Assembly (NCBI RefSeq): GCF_915070105.1 | Contig: NZ_CAJZFJ010000079.1 | Coordinates: 1 to 8,698 of the forward strand | DNA: 8,698 nucleotides | Origin: an uncultured Porphyromonas sp. | GTDB taxonomy: Bacteria; Bacteroidota; Bacteroidia; Bacteroidales; Porphyromonadaceae | Direction of reading: 5' to 3' | In this document: piece by piece, positions 1 through 6,044 of the stretch | Position numbering within the stretch: position 1 is the stretch's first letter | Layout: every line of letters starts with the position of its first letter | The notes under the pieces: generated by a model | Database searches by the model: none | Seen by the model: the letters and a program-made list of their open reading frames with translations, nothing else | Told to the model about the DNA's origin: nothing | Position numbers and translations under genes: made by a program

Positions 1-8
1 CCCACTAG

Positions 9-16
9 CAAAGGTA
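9..16 (-). promoter_or_regulatory. Possible -7 promoter element for a gene left of the window
   Basis: On the minus strand this reads TACCTTTG, an exact match to the Bacteroidota -7 consensus TAnnTTTG. A run of eight A (T on the minus strand) lies immediately upstream at 19-26. No convincing -33 TTG is seen at the usual 19-21 base spacing. If it is real, it drives a minus-strand transcript leaving the window at its left edge. Confidence 0.3.
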
Positions 17-451
17 TCAAAAAAAAGAGAACATTATCACTTTACGGTATTATTTCGATAATTGCCCTAAATGCACGGGTTCTAGTAGCTGATAGCCAGC
101 TAACTAAAATACTTTACAATGTGTCTTCACCCTCCTCGATCCTCATGTTGGGCCTATGCCTGCTTGTGTAATAATGACGTACCTAGTTGCCTCTCTTTCT
201 CTCCTGCTCCCGCTAATATCTGTCAAATGAACATTCTTTCAGCCCCCCTGACGATGGCATTTGTGTCCCCGCATAGAGCTGGGCAAGTAGCGTGAGTGTA
301 GCTCTAGGGAAATACTCCGCTCCTCTTCCTTTGCCCTGCTAATGCCTTCTTCGTCGCATTCTCTCTAGTCCTTCTCCACCAGCCTGCCCTACAGACTCAC
401 TCATGGCATCAGGAGACAGGCTGGGAGCAGAGAGGGGTGTAGGATATGCCC
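17..451. other. Intergenic stretch without a recognisable gene
   Basis: No coding frame of credible length or composition is seen on either strand. The first 120 bases are AT-rich and hold two small dyads: a 5-bp stem with a TTCG loop at 49-62, and TAGCT/AGCTA around a 7-base loop at 86-102. The remainder is pyrimidine-rich on the plus strand (many CTCTC and CCTC tracts). Apart from a possible terminator at 379-424, nothing else is recognised. Confidence 0.6.
379..424 (-). terminator. Weak candidate terminator behind the 452-982 gene
   Basis: CCAGCCTG (379-386) and CAGGCTGG (417-424) form an 8-bp inverted repeat about 28 bases downstream of the minus-strand stop codon at 452. The loop is about 30 bases and there is no T-run after the stem on the minus strand, so this is a poor intrinsic terminator. 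It is listed only because it is the sole dyad behind that gene. Confidence 0.2.
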
Positions 452-982
452 TTATAGGATGATGGGGAGCTCAGCGCCGTCCCACTTGATAATCTTGTAT
501 TCACGATAGCGCATCCCATTGCGTTGCTGGAGGATCAGACGGACGTTGGGGTAGTAGTCGCTGAGAATAATGCGATACCCGCGACTAAACTCAGGTATTC
601 CTTTGACCGATTGGAATATGGAGGATGGCTTTATCCGTTTCATATCTCTAGGTGTTAGCTCCCGGTATACAGTCGTGTCCGCTAAGAAGAGTTTATAGAG
701 TATTAACCTAGAGACGTTATTTTGGTCGTAGAGTTTAAGTCTTTGTGTCTCCTCAATGAGAAATGAATAGAGACAACTATCGACAGGGGACTTTTCTGTA
801 CTAGGGGAAGTATACATCAAGAAGTTTTTATCAGCCCTTGCCACGAACTTCCCATTCCTCCTTACAACGATGTTGATAGTATCCGTGCTCCTAACCTTGC
901 TCTCGGGTTGGGTCTGTGCACGGAGGGTCGAGTAGCTCATCAAGAGCAATCCTAAGAGGGCTAGGGTATAGGTCTTCATCAT
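452..982 (-). CDS. Small secreted protein of unknown function
   Basis: A 176-residue protein that I do not recognise. Residues 1-23 form a signal peptide: a basic start (MMKT), a hydrophobic core (LALLGLLLM), and a likely cut after the Ala of LRAQ. No lipobox cysteine precedes the cut, so export to the periplasm or outside the cell is more likely than lipidation. The mature part is mixed charged and hydrophobic, with many Arg, Tyr and Ile residues and no transmembrane segment. It has a single Cys, in the segment SPVDSCLYSF (about residue 70). It ends in IIL, so it lacks the terminal aromatic residue of a barrel and shows no obvious type IX secretion tail. The first ATG is kept, though the second, adjacent Met is equally possible. 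A terminator at 1139-1176 and a -7 box at 1055-1062 separate it from the barrel gene upstream, so it is probably transcribed alone. That this is a real gene rests on the signal peptide and the clean isolated frame. Confidence 0.75.
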   Translation of the reverse strand: MMKTYTLALLGLLLMSYSTLRAQTQPESKVRSTDTINIVVRRNGKFVARADKNFLMYTSPSTEKSPVDSCLYSFLIEETQRLKLYDQNNVSRLILYKLFLADTTVYRELTPRDMKRIKPSSIFQSVKGIPEFSRGYRIILSDYYPNVRLILQQRNGMRYREYKIIKWDGAELPIIL

Positions 983-1054
983 CTGTATGTGTCATCAAGG
1001 AGCCTCGTAGGTGGTGTGCGCTACAAGCCCCTAAGTCTGTCCTAATGTCGTGGG

Positions 1055-1062
1055 CAAAGGTA
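1055..1062 (-). promoter_or_regulatory. -7 promoter element for the 452-982 gene
   Basis: The minus strand reads TACCTTTG, a perfect TAnnTTTG. It lies 73 bases upstream of the start codon, which would give a leader of about 65 bases. It sits downstream of the terminator at 1139-1176, as expected for a new transcription start. No clear -33 TTG is found at 19-21 bases. Confidence 0.5.
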
Positions 1063-1138
1063 GAGATTTTCCGTCCATGCTCGCAGGTATAAGAAAGGTC
1101 TCTATCTCACGTGCCAGCGTATCCCCCCGAAAAAGTTA

Positions 1139-1176
1139 AGTGGGGTGGTATCCGATCCATCGGATACCACCCCACT
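1139..1176 (-). terminator. Strong intrinsic terminator of the barrel gene
   Basis: A perfect 18-bp inverted repeat, 1139-1156 against 1159-1176, with a nominal 2-base loop (a few more bases open in practice). On the minus strand it is followed by TAAC and a run of five T (1130-1134). It begins 34 bases after the stop codon at 1210. The geometry is that of a Rho-independent terminator acting on minus-strand transcripts. Confidence 0.88.
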
Positions 1177-1209
1177 CCATATATAGGAGGGGCGTCCTAG
1201 ACCGATCTG

Positions 1210-1797
1210 CTAGAAGCGAATGCCATAGACCATCTCGAGCCCGACACTGATCGCACTCTCGGTATTGGTTGTCCTCCAGTAATGCCCTCCACTATAGTAT
1301 GCAACCTTTGTACGGAAGAAGTTCAGCCCCGTAGCCAGACGTAGGTAGCTATTGTCCGTTACCCCAAACGTCCAGCCAAAGTAGGGTCCAAAGGCCAGTG
1401 TATACTGCGGGCGATCATCCCTCATGGCATACTTGTGTCCAAAGAGTGTCGCTCGATCCCACTCTCCATCGAAGCGTAGGCTCAGATAGCCACCTGTGTG
1501 ATATAGGTCACTTGATGAATCTCGAGAGAAGTGCCAGCGTGGCTCAATGTCCACGAAGGGAATAAGTCCTCCAAAGGTGAATTGCTTGCCGTCCACATCC
1601 CTCTTTGCACTAAATCCCGCACCAACAACAAGGCCAGTCCGAGAGACTACAGAAAAGTGGCGAGCTAGCGTCAGCTCGTAAAGGAGGACATTATGCGAGC
1701 CCAGCTCTACACCTAGGGAATGCGTGCGCACCTGTGCGGTCATGGAGCCAAGTCCGCAGAGAAGCCCCAAGGCTAGCATCAGTACTTTCTTCATCAT
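1210..1797 (-). CDS. Probable outer-membrane beta-barrel protein
   Basis: A protein of 195 residues from the chosen start. Translation could begin five codons earlier at 1812, but MMKKVLMLALGLLCGLGSMTAQ is a much better signal peptide beginning, with cleavage probably after SMTA. The mature chain alternates short polar and aromatic-rich stretches ending in Gly, Arg or Tyr (YLSLRFDGEW, YTLAFGPYFGWTF, YLRLATGLNFF, SAISVGLEMVYGIRF). These look like amphipathic transmembrane strands. The chain ends in Phe, the classic C-terminal signature for BAM-dependent insertion. Its size fits an 8-stranded barrel. I cannot name the family or a ligand. The gene stands alone: a strong terminator follows it and a full -33/-7 promoter lies about 275 bases upstream, leaving an unusually long leader. 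An alternative is a periplasmic beta-sandwich protein. Confidence 0.78.
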   Translation of the reverse strand: MMKKVLMLALGLLCGLGSMTAQVRTHSLGVELGSHNVLLYELTLARHFSVVSRTGLVVGAGFSAKRDVDGKQFTFGGLIPFVDIEPRWHFSRDSSSDLYHTGGYLSLRFDGEWDRATLFGHKYAMRDDRPQYTLAFGPYFGWTFGVTDNSYLRLATGLNFFRTKVAYYSGGHYWRTTNTESAISVGLEMVYGIRF

Positions 1798-2065
1798 ATT
1801 ATCAGTTAGCATGAGGGATTATAGCCTTCTCGGCTGTGGTTATGAGCGATGGCAAAGAAATCTCCACCAGCAAGAGTACTCTCCGATAGCGAGGTAAGGT
1901 TGAGTTCATTTTGGCATGAGTATATGCATCCTACCCTGAGGATGGTGATCCATCCCCATGTCCATCTGGTTCGTTTTGATTTCAGATACATCTGTTTTTT
2001 AGTTTGTTCATACTCTCGATTGATATGCATCTTCTCCCGCATTGGACGCAATAAGAGATGCATTT
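1798..2065 (-). other. Long 5' leader of the barrel gene, with an uncertain upstream frame
   Basis: If transcription starts from the promoter at 2072-2103, about 268 bases precede the barrel start codon. This stretch contains an open minus-strand frame of 85 codons (2063 to 1806), whose first ATG would lie almost at the transcript's 5' end. Its TAA stop overlaps the first possible barrel ATG in the string ATGCTAA. The predicted peptide is Lys/Arg-rich, then has a hydrophobic patch (WITILRVGCIYSC), and resembles nothing I know. A 6-bp hairpin with a TGAT loop sits at 1940-1955. The leader could be a translated upstream frame, a regulatory leader, or simply long. Confidence 0.3.
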
Positions 2066-2071
2066 CGTCTG

Positions 2072-2103
2072 CAAATGTATAACAACTATTGTTTGATGAT
2101 CAA
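2072..2103 (-). promoter_or_regulatory. Full -33/-7 promoter of the barrel transcript
   Basis: The minus strand carries TTG (2101-2103), then 21 bases, then TACATTTG (2072-2079). This is the best fit in the window to the Bacteroidota consensus of TTTG, 19-21 bases, TAnnTTTG. The predicted start of transcription is near 2065. The only gene it can serve is the barrel gene at 1797, or the uncertain frame between them. Confidence 0.6.
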
Positions 2104-2314
2104 TATCCCCGAAAGCATTTCAGTTGTCGTCCGACACATGAGAGTTTTTTCTACTTAAAAGCCTCCCCTGAAGTGTTCCACTTTCTAGTGGAGAATAGAC
2201 TCCTACTTTTCCTCCGAATAGCCCCCCAATAGCACCACTGGGATGAGCCTCTGCCCATTGCTCTCGGGGCGCTCTGTAACTTGCTCTGCGTCAGGTGCTC
2301 CTAGAGGGAGAAAA
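2104..2314. other. Gene-free spacer left of the minisatellite
   Basis: No gene is seen. There is a small dyad with a TC loop (2125-2136) and a run of six T nine bases downstream on the plus strand (2145-2150). A 6-bp hairpin TCCACT/AGTGGA with a TTCT loop lies at 2177-2192. From about 2259 the text GCTCTCGGGGCGCTCTG resembles the dyad units that begin at 2315, so the array may have a decayed extension here. Confidence 0.4.
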
Positions 2315-2429
2315 CGTTCATACCGAGAACGCTCTCACGCTCTCGGTATGAACGCCCTTGCGCTCTCGGTAAGAGCGTTCATGCGTTCTTTACTAGAGCG
2401 CAAGGGCGTTCTTTACTAGAGCACTTTTA
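2315..2429. repeat. Five-unit dyad array with an exact 23-bp period
   Basis: Units begin at 2315, 2338, 2361, 2384 and 2407, each exactly 23 bases long. Every unit has a 17-base core that is an imperfect palindrome, CGYTCT-N5-AGARCG, followed by 6 variable bases. The cores are CGTTCATACCGAGAACG, CGCTCTCGGTATGAACG, CGCTCTCGGTAAGAGCG, CGTTCTTTACTAGAGCG and CGTTCTTTACTAGAGCA. Units 4 and 5 share 16 of 17 core bases. Because orientation and sequence alternate, larger inverted repeats also form: 2315-2328 against 2341-2354 (14 bp) and 2351-2366 against 2395-2410 (16 bp). The block lies between the barrel promoter and the G-rich array upstream of oxyR. It could be a protein-binding array or part of a MITE-like element. 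It is too short and spacer-poor for a CRISPR. Confidence 0.85.
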
Positions 2430-2438
2430 GCTGGTGCG

Positions 2439-2893
2439 GGGAGGATGGTGTGGCGCAATTGGGAGGATTGTGTATCGGTTTGTGGTAGAGTAGGATGCGC
2501 TATTGTGTCTCCCTCTCACCATCGCCTCTGTGTGGGAGGGGGCAGATAGATGTCTTTGGGCGAGGTAGCAGATACCTTTTGTGGGAGGTGAGTAGATGCC
2601 TGTGATAGGGCGGACAGATACCTTTGGGGGGATGTGGGGCGATGCTTGTGAGAGGTGTGGGCTGATACCTTTGGGGGATGTGGGCGGATGCTTGAATGGG
2701 GTGTGAGCTAATATCTTTGAGAGGAGTGGCTGATGCTTGGGAGGGAGGGCGATCTGATACCTTGGATGAGGAGCGGGCAGATACCTATGGGGGATATGGG
2801 CGAATGTTTGAGTGGGTGCGGGCGGATGCTTGGGTGGGATGTGGGCGGATGCTTGTGAGGGGAGGTGGCAGAGGCCTTTGGGAGAGGGAGTAC
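2439..2893. repeat. Degenerate G-rich minisatellite, 22-24-bp units, upstream of oxyR
   Basis: From 2549 about fifteen consecutive units can be marked, starting at 2549, 2571, 2595, 2617, 2641, 2664, 2687, 2710, 2732, 2756, 2780, 2803, 2825, 2848 and 2871. Each begins GATACCTTTG or GATGCTTG and runs into a G-rich tail such as GGGGGATGTGGGCG. The two unit types partly alternate (2617-2709). Two weaker units, GGGAGGATGGTG and GGGAGGATTGTG, lie at 2439 and 2461. The strand is strikingly G-rich and C-poor. Open frames through it give repetitive Pro/His/Ser or Gly/Arg peptides that shift phase because the period is not a multiple of three, so it is not coding. Units at 2617, 2664 and 2710 contain perfect -7 motifs pointing toward oxyR. 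The period equals that of the block at 2315-2429, suggesting one composite element. Confidence 0.82.
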
Positions 2894-2908
2894 GCTCGTT
2901 TGACCTTG

Positions 2909-2930
2909 GTTCGCTATATTTGTAGAGAAC
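2909..2930 (+). promoter_or_regulatory. oxyR -7 promoter box inside a dyad
   Basis: TATATTTG at 2915-2922 is a perfect TAnnTTTG, placing the transcription start near 2929, 18 bases before the oxyR ATG. It is overlapped by an inverted repeat, GTTCGCTA (2909-2916) against TAGAGAAC (2923-2930), matching at 7 of 8 positions. A regulator bound there would block the promoter. LysR-type proteins commonly repress their own genes, so OxyR itself is a candidate. There is no proper -33 element: TTTG at 2899-2902 is too close. Confidence 0.5.
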
Positions 2931-2946
2931 GAATAGACCGACAAGC

Positions 2947-3873
2947 ATGAACCTACAGCAGCTAGAGTATATACAGGCCTTGGATCGCTTCCGCCACTTC
3001 GGCAAGGCAGCCGATCACTGCAACGTCACCCAGCCTACCCTGAGCACGATGATCCAAAAGCTGGAGGAGGAGCTCGGAGTAAAGATCTTCGACCGAAGCC
3101 ACCAGCCGATCATCCCGACAGCTGTCGGTAGGCGTATCCTCGACCAAGCCACACGCATCCTCATCCAGTCAGAGCAGATCCGTGAGATCGTACGTGAGGA
3201 GCAGGAGAGCCTCTCGGGAGCGATCTCGCTAGGGATCCTGCCTACCATCGCGCCATATCTCTTGCCCCGAGTCCTACCTCGGCTGGAGAAGGAACTCCCA
3301 CACCTACGCATCACCTTCGTCGAGCTCAAGACGAGCGAGTGTCTGGAGGCTCTTCGCCTAGGCTCGATCCAGATGGCTATCGTGGCCTCTCGGGCAGAGG
3401 TGGACTATCTCGTAGACCATCCGCTGTACTACGAGGAGTTCATGGGCTACGTCCCACGTGGCTCCGACCTCTTCGCCGAGGATCATATCCGTACGTCGGA
3501 TGTGGGGAAGAAGCATCTATGGCTGCTGGATGAGGGACACTGCTTCAGGGATCAGCTCGTGAAGTTCTGCCATCTACGCTCCAACCCCAGCCATCCCCAC
3601 AGCTACAGTAGGGGGAGTCTGGAGACCTTTATGCACTTTGTCGAGCAGGGCAATGGGGTGACCTTCGTGCCCGAGCTAGCTGTGGAGCAGCTGGAGGCAC
3701 AGCACAGGGAGCTGGTACGCCCCTTTGCGCTCCCCCGCCCAACACGAGGGGTCAATCTCGTGACGCATCAGGAGTACGTGCGTACGGCTCTCATTGATGC
3801 CGTGGTGGCGGTCATTACCTCGTCCGTCCCTCGGCGGATGCACCAGCTCCAGCCCGGGCAAGACCTCGTGTGA
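2947..3873 (+). CDS. oxyR: Redox-sensing LysR-type regulator OxyR
   Basis: OxyR senses hydrogen peroxide in the cytoplasm and switches on peroxide-defence genes. In anaerobic Bacteroidota these include dps, catalase and ahpCF, which support aerotolerance. The protein has 308 residues, the usual length. Residues 1-60 form the LysR winged helix-turn-helix (HFGKAADHCNVTQPTLSTMI, then QKLEEELGVKIFDR). The regulatory domain starts near 90. The diagnostic element is GHCFRDQLVKFC, which places the two redox cysteines at positions 199 and 208, the same numbering as in E. coli OxyR, with the intervening RDQ conserved. It is therefore a peroxide sensor rather than a generic LysR protein. The ATG at 2947 gives the typical start MNLQQLEYIQAL. 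The gene is monocistronic: the 2315-2893 array and its own -7 box precede it, and a hairpin shared with the convergent dpp5 gene follows 10 bases after the stop. Functional residues appear intact. Confidence 0.95.
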   Translation: MNLQQLEYIQALDRFRHFGKAADHCNVTQPTLSTMIQKLEEELGVKIFDRSHQPIIPTAVGRRILDQATRILIQSEQIREIVREEQESLSGAISLGILPTIAPYLLPRVLPRLEKELPHLRITFVELKTSECLEALRLGSIQMAIVASRAEVDYLVDHPLYYEEFMGYVPRGSDLFAEDHIRTSDVGKKHLWLLDEGHCFRDQLVKFCHLRSNPSHPHSYSRGSLETFMHFVEQGNGVTFVPELAVEQLEAQHRELVRPFALPRPTRGVNLVTHQEYVRTALIDAVVAVITSSVPRRMHQLQPGQDLV

Positions 3874-3883
3874 TAGCCCCCGA

Positions 3884-3943
3884 GAGTAAAGAGAGCGAGC
3901 CCCCGACGGATGTAGTTCCGTTGGGGGCTCGCTCTCTTTACTC
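3884..3943. terminator. Shared bidirectional terminator hairpin of oxyR and dpp5
   Basis: Left arm 3884-3910 and right arm 3917-3943 pair over 27 bp with one G-T wobble and a 6-base loop (TGTAGT). It starts 10 bases after the oxyR stop and ends 19 bases before the dpp5 stop, so it lies squarely between the convergent genes. Neither side has a T-run beyond the stem; the last bases of the stem read CTCTTTACTC on both strands. It could terminate both transcripts or stabilise their 3' ends. Confidence 0.8.
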
Positions 3944-3962
3944 GTATAGGGTCGGCAGTGGG

Positions 3963-6005
3963 CTACTTGAGGTACTTGTCTAGCCAGCCGAAGAAGGTGC
4001 GTTGCCAGAGTAGGGCATTCTGTGGGCGGAGGATCCAGTGGTTCTCATCGGGGTAGATGAGGAGCTCGGCGGGGATGCCACGGAGCTTGGCTGCATTGAA
4101 GGCTGCCATGCCTTGCCCAGCTAGGATGCGGTAGTCACGCTCCCCATGGATCACGAGGATCGGAGTATCCCAAGCGCCGACGAGGCGGTGGGGGGAGTTG
4201 GCGAAGGTACGCTGAGCGACCTTGTTCTCCTTGTCCCAGGGTGCGCCACCCATATCCCAGTTGGCAAACCACATCTCCTCGGTGGTCATGTACTGCATCT
4301 CGAGGTTGAAGATCCCAGCGTGAGCGATGAAGGCCTTGAAGCGCTTCTGATGCACCCCAGCGAGGTAGAATACGGAGTAGCCCCCATAGCTAGCACCGAC
4401 ACAGCCGAGGCGGTCAGCATCGACGTAGGGCTCCTTTTTGAGTTCGTCCACGGCGGTGAGGTAGTCCTGTATGTTTTGCCCAGAGTAGTCGCCACTGATC
4501 TGCTCGTTCCACGCCTTGCCGAAGCTGGGGACACCGTGGCGATTAGGCGCAATGACGATGTAGCCCTGCTCTGCCATGAGGCGCATATTCCATCGGTAGG
4601 AGAAGAACTGGCTGACGGGGCTCTGAGGACCGCCTTGGCAGAAGAGTACGGCAGGGTACTTCTTCGTCTTGTCGAAGTGTGGGGGTAGGACGACCCAAGT
4701 GAGCATATCCTCCCCATTCGTGGTCTTGAGCCAACGCTTCTCCACGGTGATGGGAGCGAGTCGGTCGAGGGTGGACTTGTTCTCGGCGGTAATGGCCTGG
4801 GCGACACCCGTCTTGGGATCGACGAGGTAGAGGTCCTTGGGGACGATCATGCTCTGTCGTCCAGCTAGGAGCTTGCCAGCCGTGAAGTCGATGGAGGTAT
4901 AGTCGTGCTGTCCTGTGGTGATCTGACGGATCTTCTTCGATGCGAGGGGTACCTGCCAGAGCTGGGTCTCGGCGTGCTTGGTGCAGAGGAAATAGATGGA
5001 CTTGCTGTCGGGAGCCCAGACGGTCTCATCGACATCGTACTCGAAGCCCTCGGTGAGGTAGGTCTTCTTGCCTAGCTCCATGACAAAGAGACGCTTGAGG
5101 TCAGCTTCGTAGCCATCACGCTCCATGCTGATCCAGCTGAGCTTGCGCCCGTCCGGGGAGAAGCGAGGGTGGGTGTCGTAGCCTCCGTTCCCCTCGGTGG
5201 CATTTATCGTAGAGCCTGCGATGACGTTGTAGAGGTAGATGTCGGTATTGGTGGAGAGGGCATAGTCTAGGCCGACCTTCTTGCGCGAGGAGTAGGCGAG
5301 GGTATTGCCGTCGGGGCTCCAGGAGAGTTCCTCCGAGCCACCGAAGGGCTTGGTGGGAGCTTCGTAGGGCTCACCCTCTAGGATGTCCTTGCCCGTGGTG
5401 ATAGGAGTGTCGCCGACGTTGGCGATGAAGATGTGGGGGATGGTCTCTACCCATTCGTCCCAGTGCTTATACATGAGGTCGTTGATGACACGTCCAGTAG
5501 CCTTGGGGAGGTCAGGATAGGTGTCGGAGGCAGACTTGCCGAACTTGATTTCCTTGATGTAGGCCAGTCGCTTCTCATCGGGGGAATAGAGGTAGTCGGA
5601 GATACCGCCCTCGATATTCGTGACCTGTCGGCGGTCGCTCCCGTCGGGGCGCATCGTCCAGAGCTGTGTAGCCCCACTCTCGCTAGAGAGATAGCTGATG
5701 CGTCGCCCCTGCTGGATCCATCGGGGTGAGCTCAGGCCGGGGATCGCCTTGGTGATCTGGGTGCGATCGGTGCCCTGAGCGCTGATGGTGAAGAACTCAG
5801 TGCGGATCTTATTATCCTGGATACTGGGGAAGCCTACGCTGTAGACGACGAGCTTCCCGTCGGGAGAGAGTGCTCCAGAGCCCACACGTGCTAGGGTGAG
5901 CATCGTCTCAGGGGTCATGTGTGCAGGACCATCGGCCAGCGCAGGGCTGATGGTGGCTAGTGCGGTAGCAGTCATGAGTGCTGCCATCTGTTGCTTGATC
6001 TTCAT
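3963..6005 (-). CDS. dpp5: Dipeptidyl peptidase 5-like serine peptidase, family S9
   Basis: An exported prolyl-oligopeptidase-family enzyme that probably removes N-terminal dipeptides in the periplasm, feeding the peptide-based metabolism of asaccharolytic Porphyromonas. The protein has 680 residues. Residues 1-25 are a signal peptide with cleavage after ALA. Residues about 40-410 form the beta-propeller, visible as repeated SPDG or SPDE turns followed by a YSS- or YLSS-type strand (ALSPDGK, YSPDEKR, WSPDGNT, FSPDGRK, WAPDSKS). Residues about 430-680 form the alpha/beta hydrolase. The nucleophile is Ser539 in GASYGG, the acid Asp624 in GERDYR, and the base His656 in DENHW. As I recall, P. gingivalis DPP5 (684 residues) uses Ser542, Asp627 and His659: all three are offset by 3, so the domain aligns without gaps. 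The gene starts 39 bases behind dnaX with no terminator or -7 box between, so co-transcription is likely. A plain S9 acylaminoacyl peptidase is the alternative name. Confidence 0.92.
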   Translation of the reverse strand: MKIKQQMAALMTATALATISPALADGPAHMTPETMLTLARVGSGALSPDGKLVVYSVGFPSIQDNKIRTEFFTISAQGTDRTQITKAIPGLSSPRWIQQGRRISYLSSESGATQLWTMRPDGSDRRQVTNIEGGISDYLYSPDEKRLAYIKEIKFGKSASDTYPDLPKATGRVINDLMYKHWDEWVETIPHIFIANVGDTPITTGKDILEGEPYEAPTKPFGGSEELSWSPDGNTLAYSSRKKVGLDYALSTNTDIYLYNVIAGSTINATEGNGGYDTHPRFSPDGRKLSWISMERDGYEADLKRLFVMELGKKTYLTEGFEYDVDETVWAPDSKSIYFLCTKHAETQLWQVPLASKKIRQITTGQHDYTSIDFTAGKLLAGRQSMIVPKDLYLVDPKTGVAQAITAENKSTLDRLAPITVEKRWLKTTNGEDMLTWVVLPPHFDKTKKYPAVLFCQGGPQSPVSQFFSYRWNMRLMAEQGYIVIAPNRHGVPSFGKAWNEQISGDYSGQNIQDYLTAVDELKKEPYVDADRLGCVGASYGGYSVFYLAGVHQKRFKAFIAHAGIFNLEMQYMTTEEMWFANWDMGGAPWDKENKVAQRTFANSPHRLVGAWDTPILVIHGERDYRILAGQGMAAFNAAKLRGIPAELLIYPDENHWILRPQNALLWQRTFFGWLDKYLK

Positions 6006-6044
6006 TGTGATGGGGATGAATGTATAGTCGTACTAGGGACACTC

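Noticed and set aside
1849..2082. Plus-strand open frame of 77 codons
   Set aside because: It lies antisense to the barrel leader, has no -7 box upstream and no recognisable protein character.
2315..2429. CRISPR array
   Set aside because: Units are contiguous 23-mers with only 6 variable bases between cores. There are no 30-40-base unique spacers and no cas genes.
2427..3005. Long minus-strand open frame rich in Pro, His and Ser through the G-rich array
   Set aside because: Its repeats arise from the 22-24-bp DNA units, whose period is not a multiple of three. It overlaps the oxyR start antisense, and it has no signal, domain or promoter.
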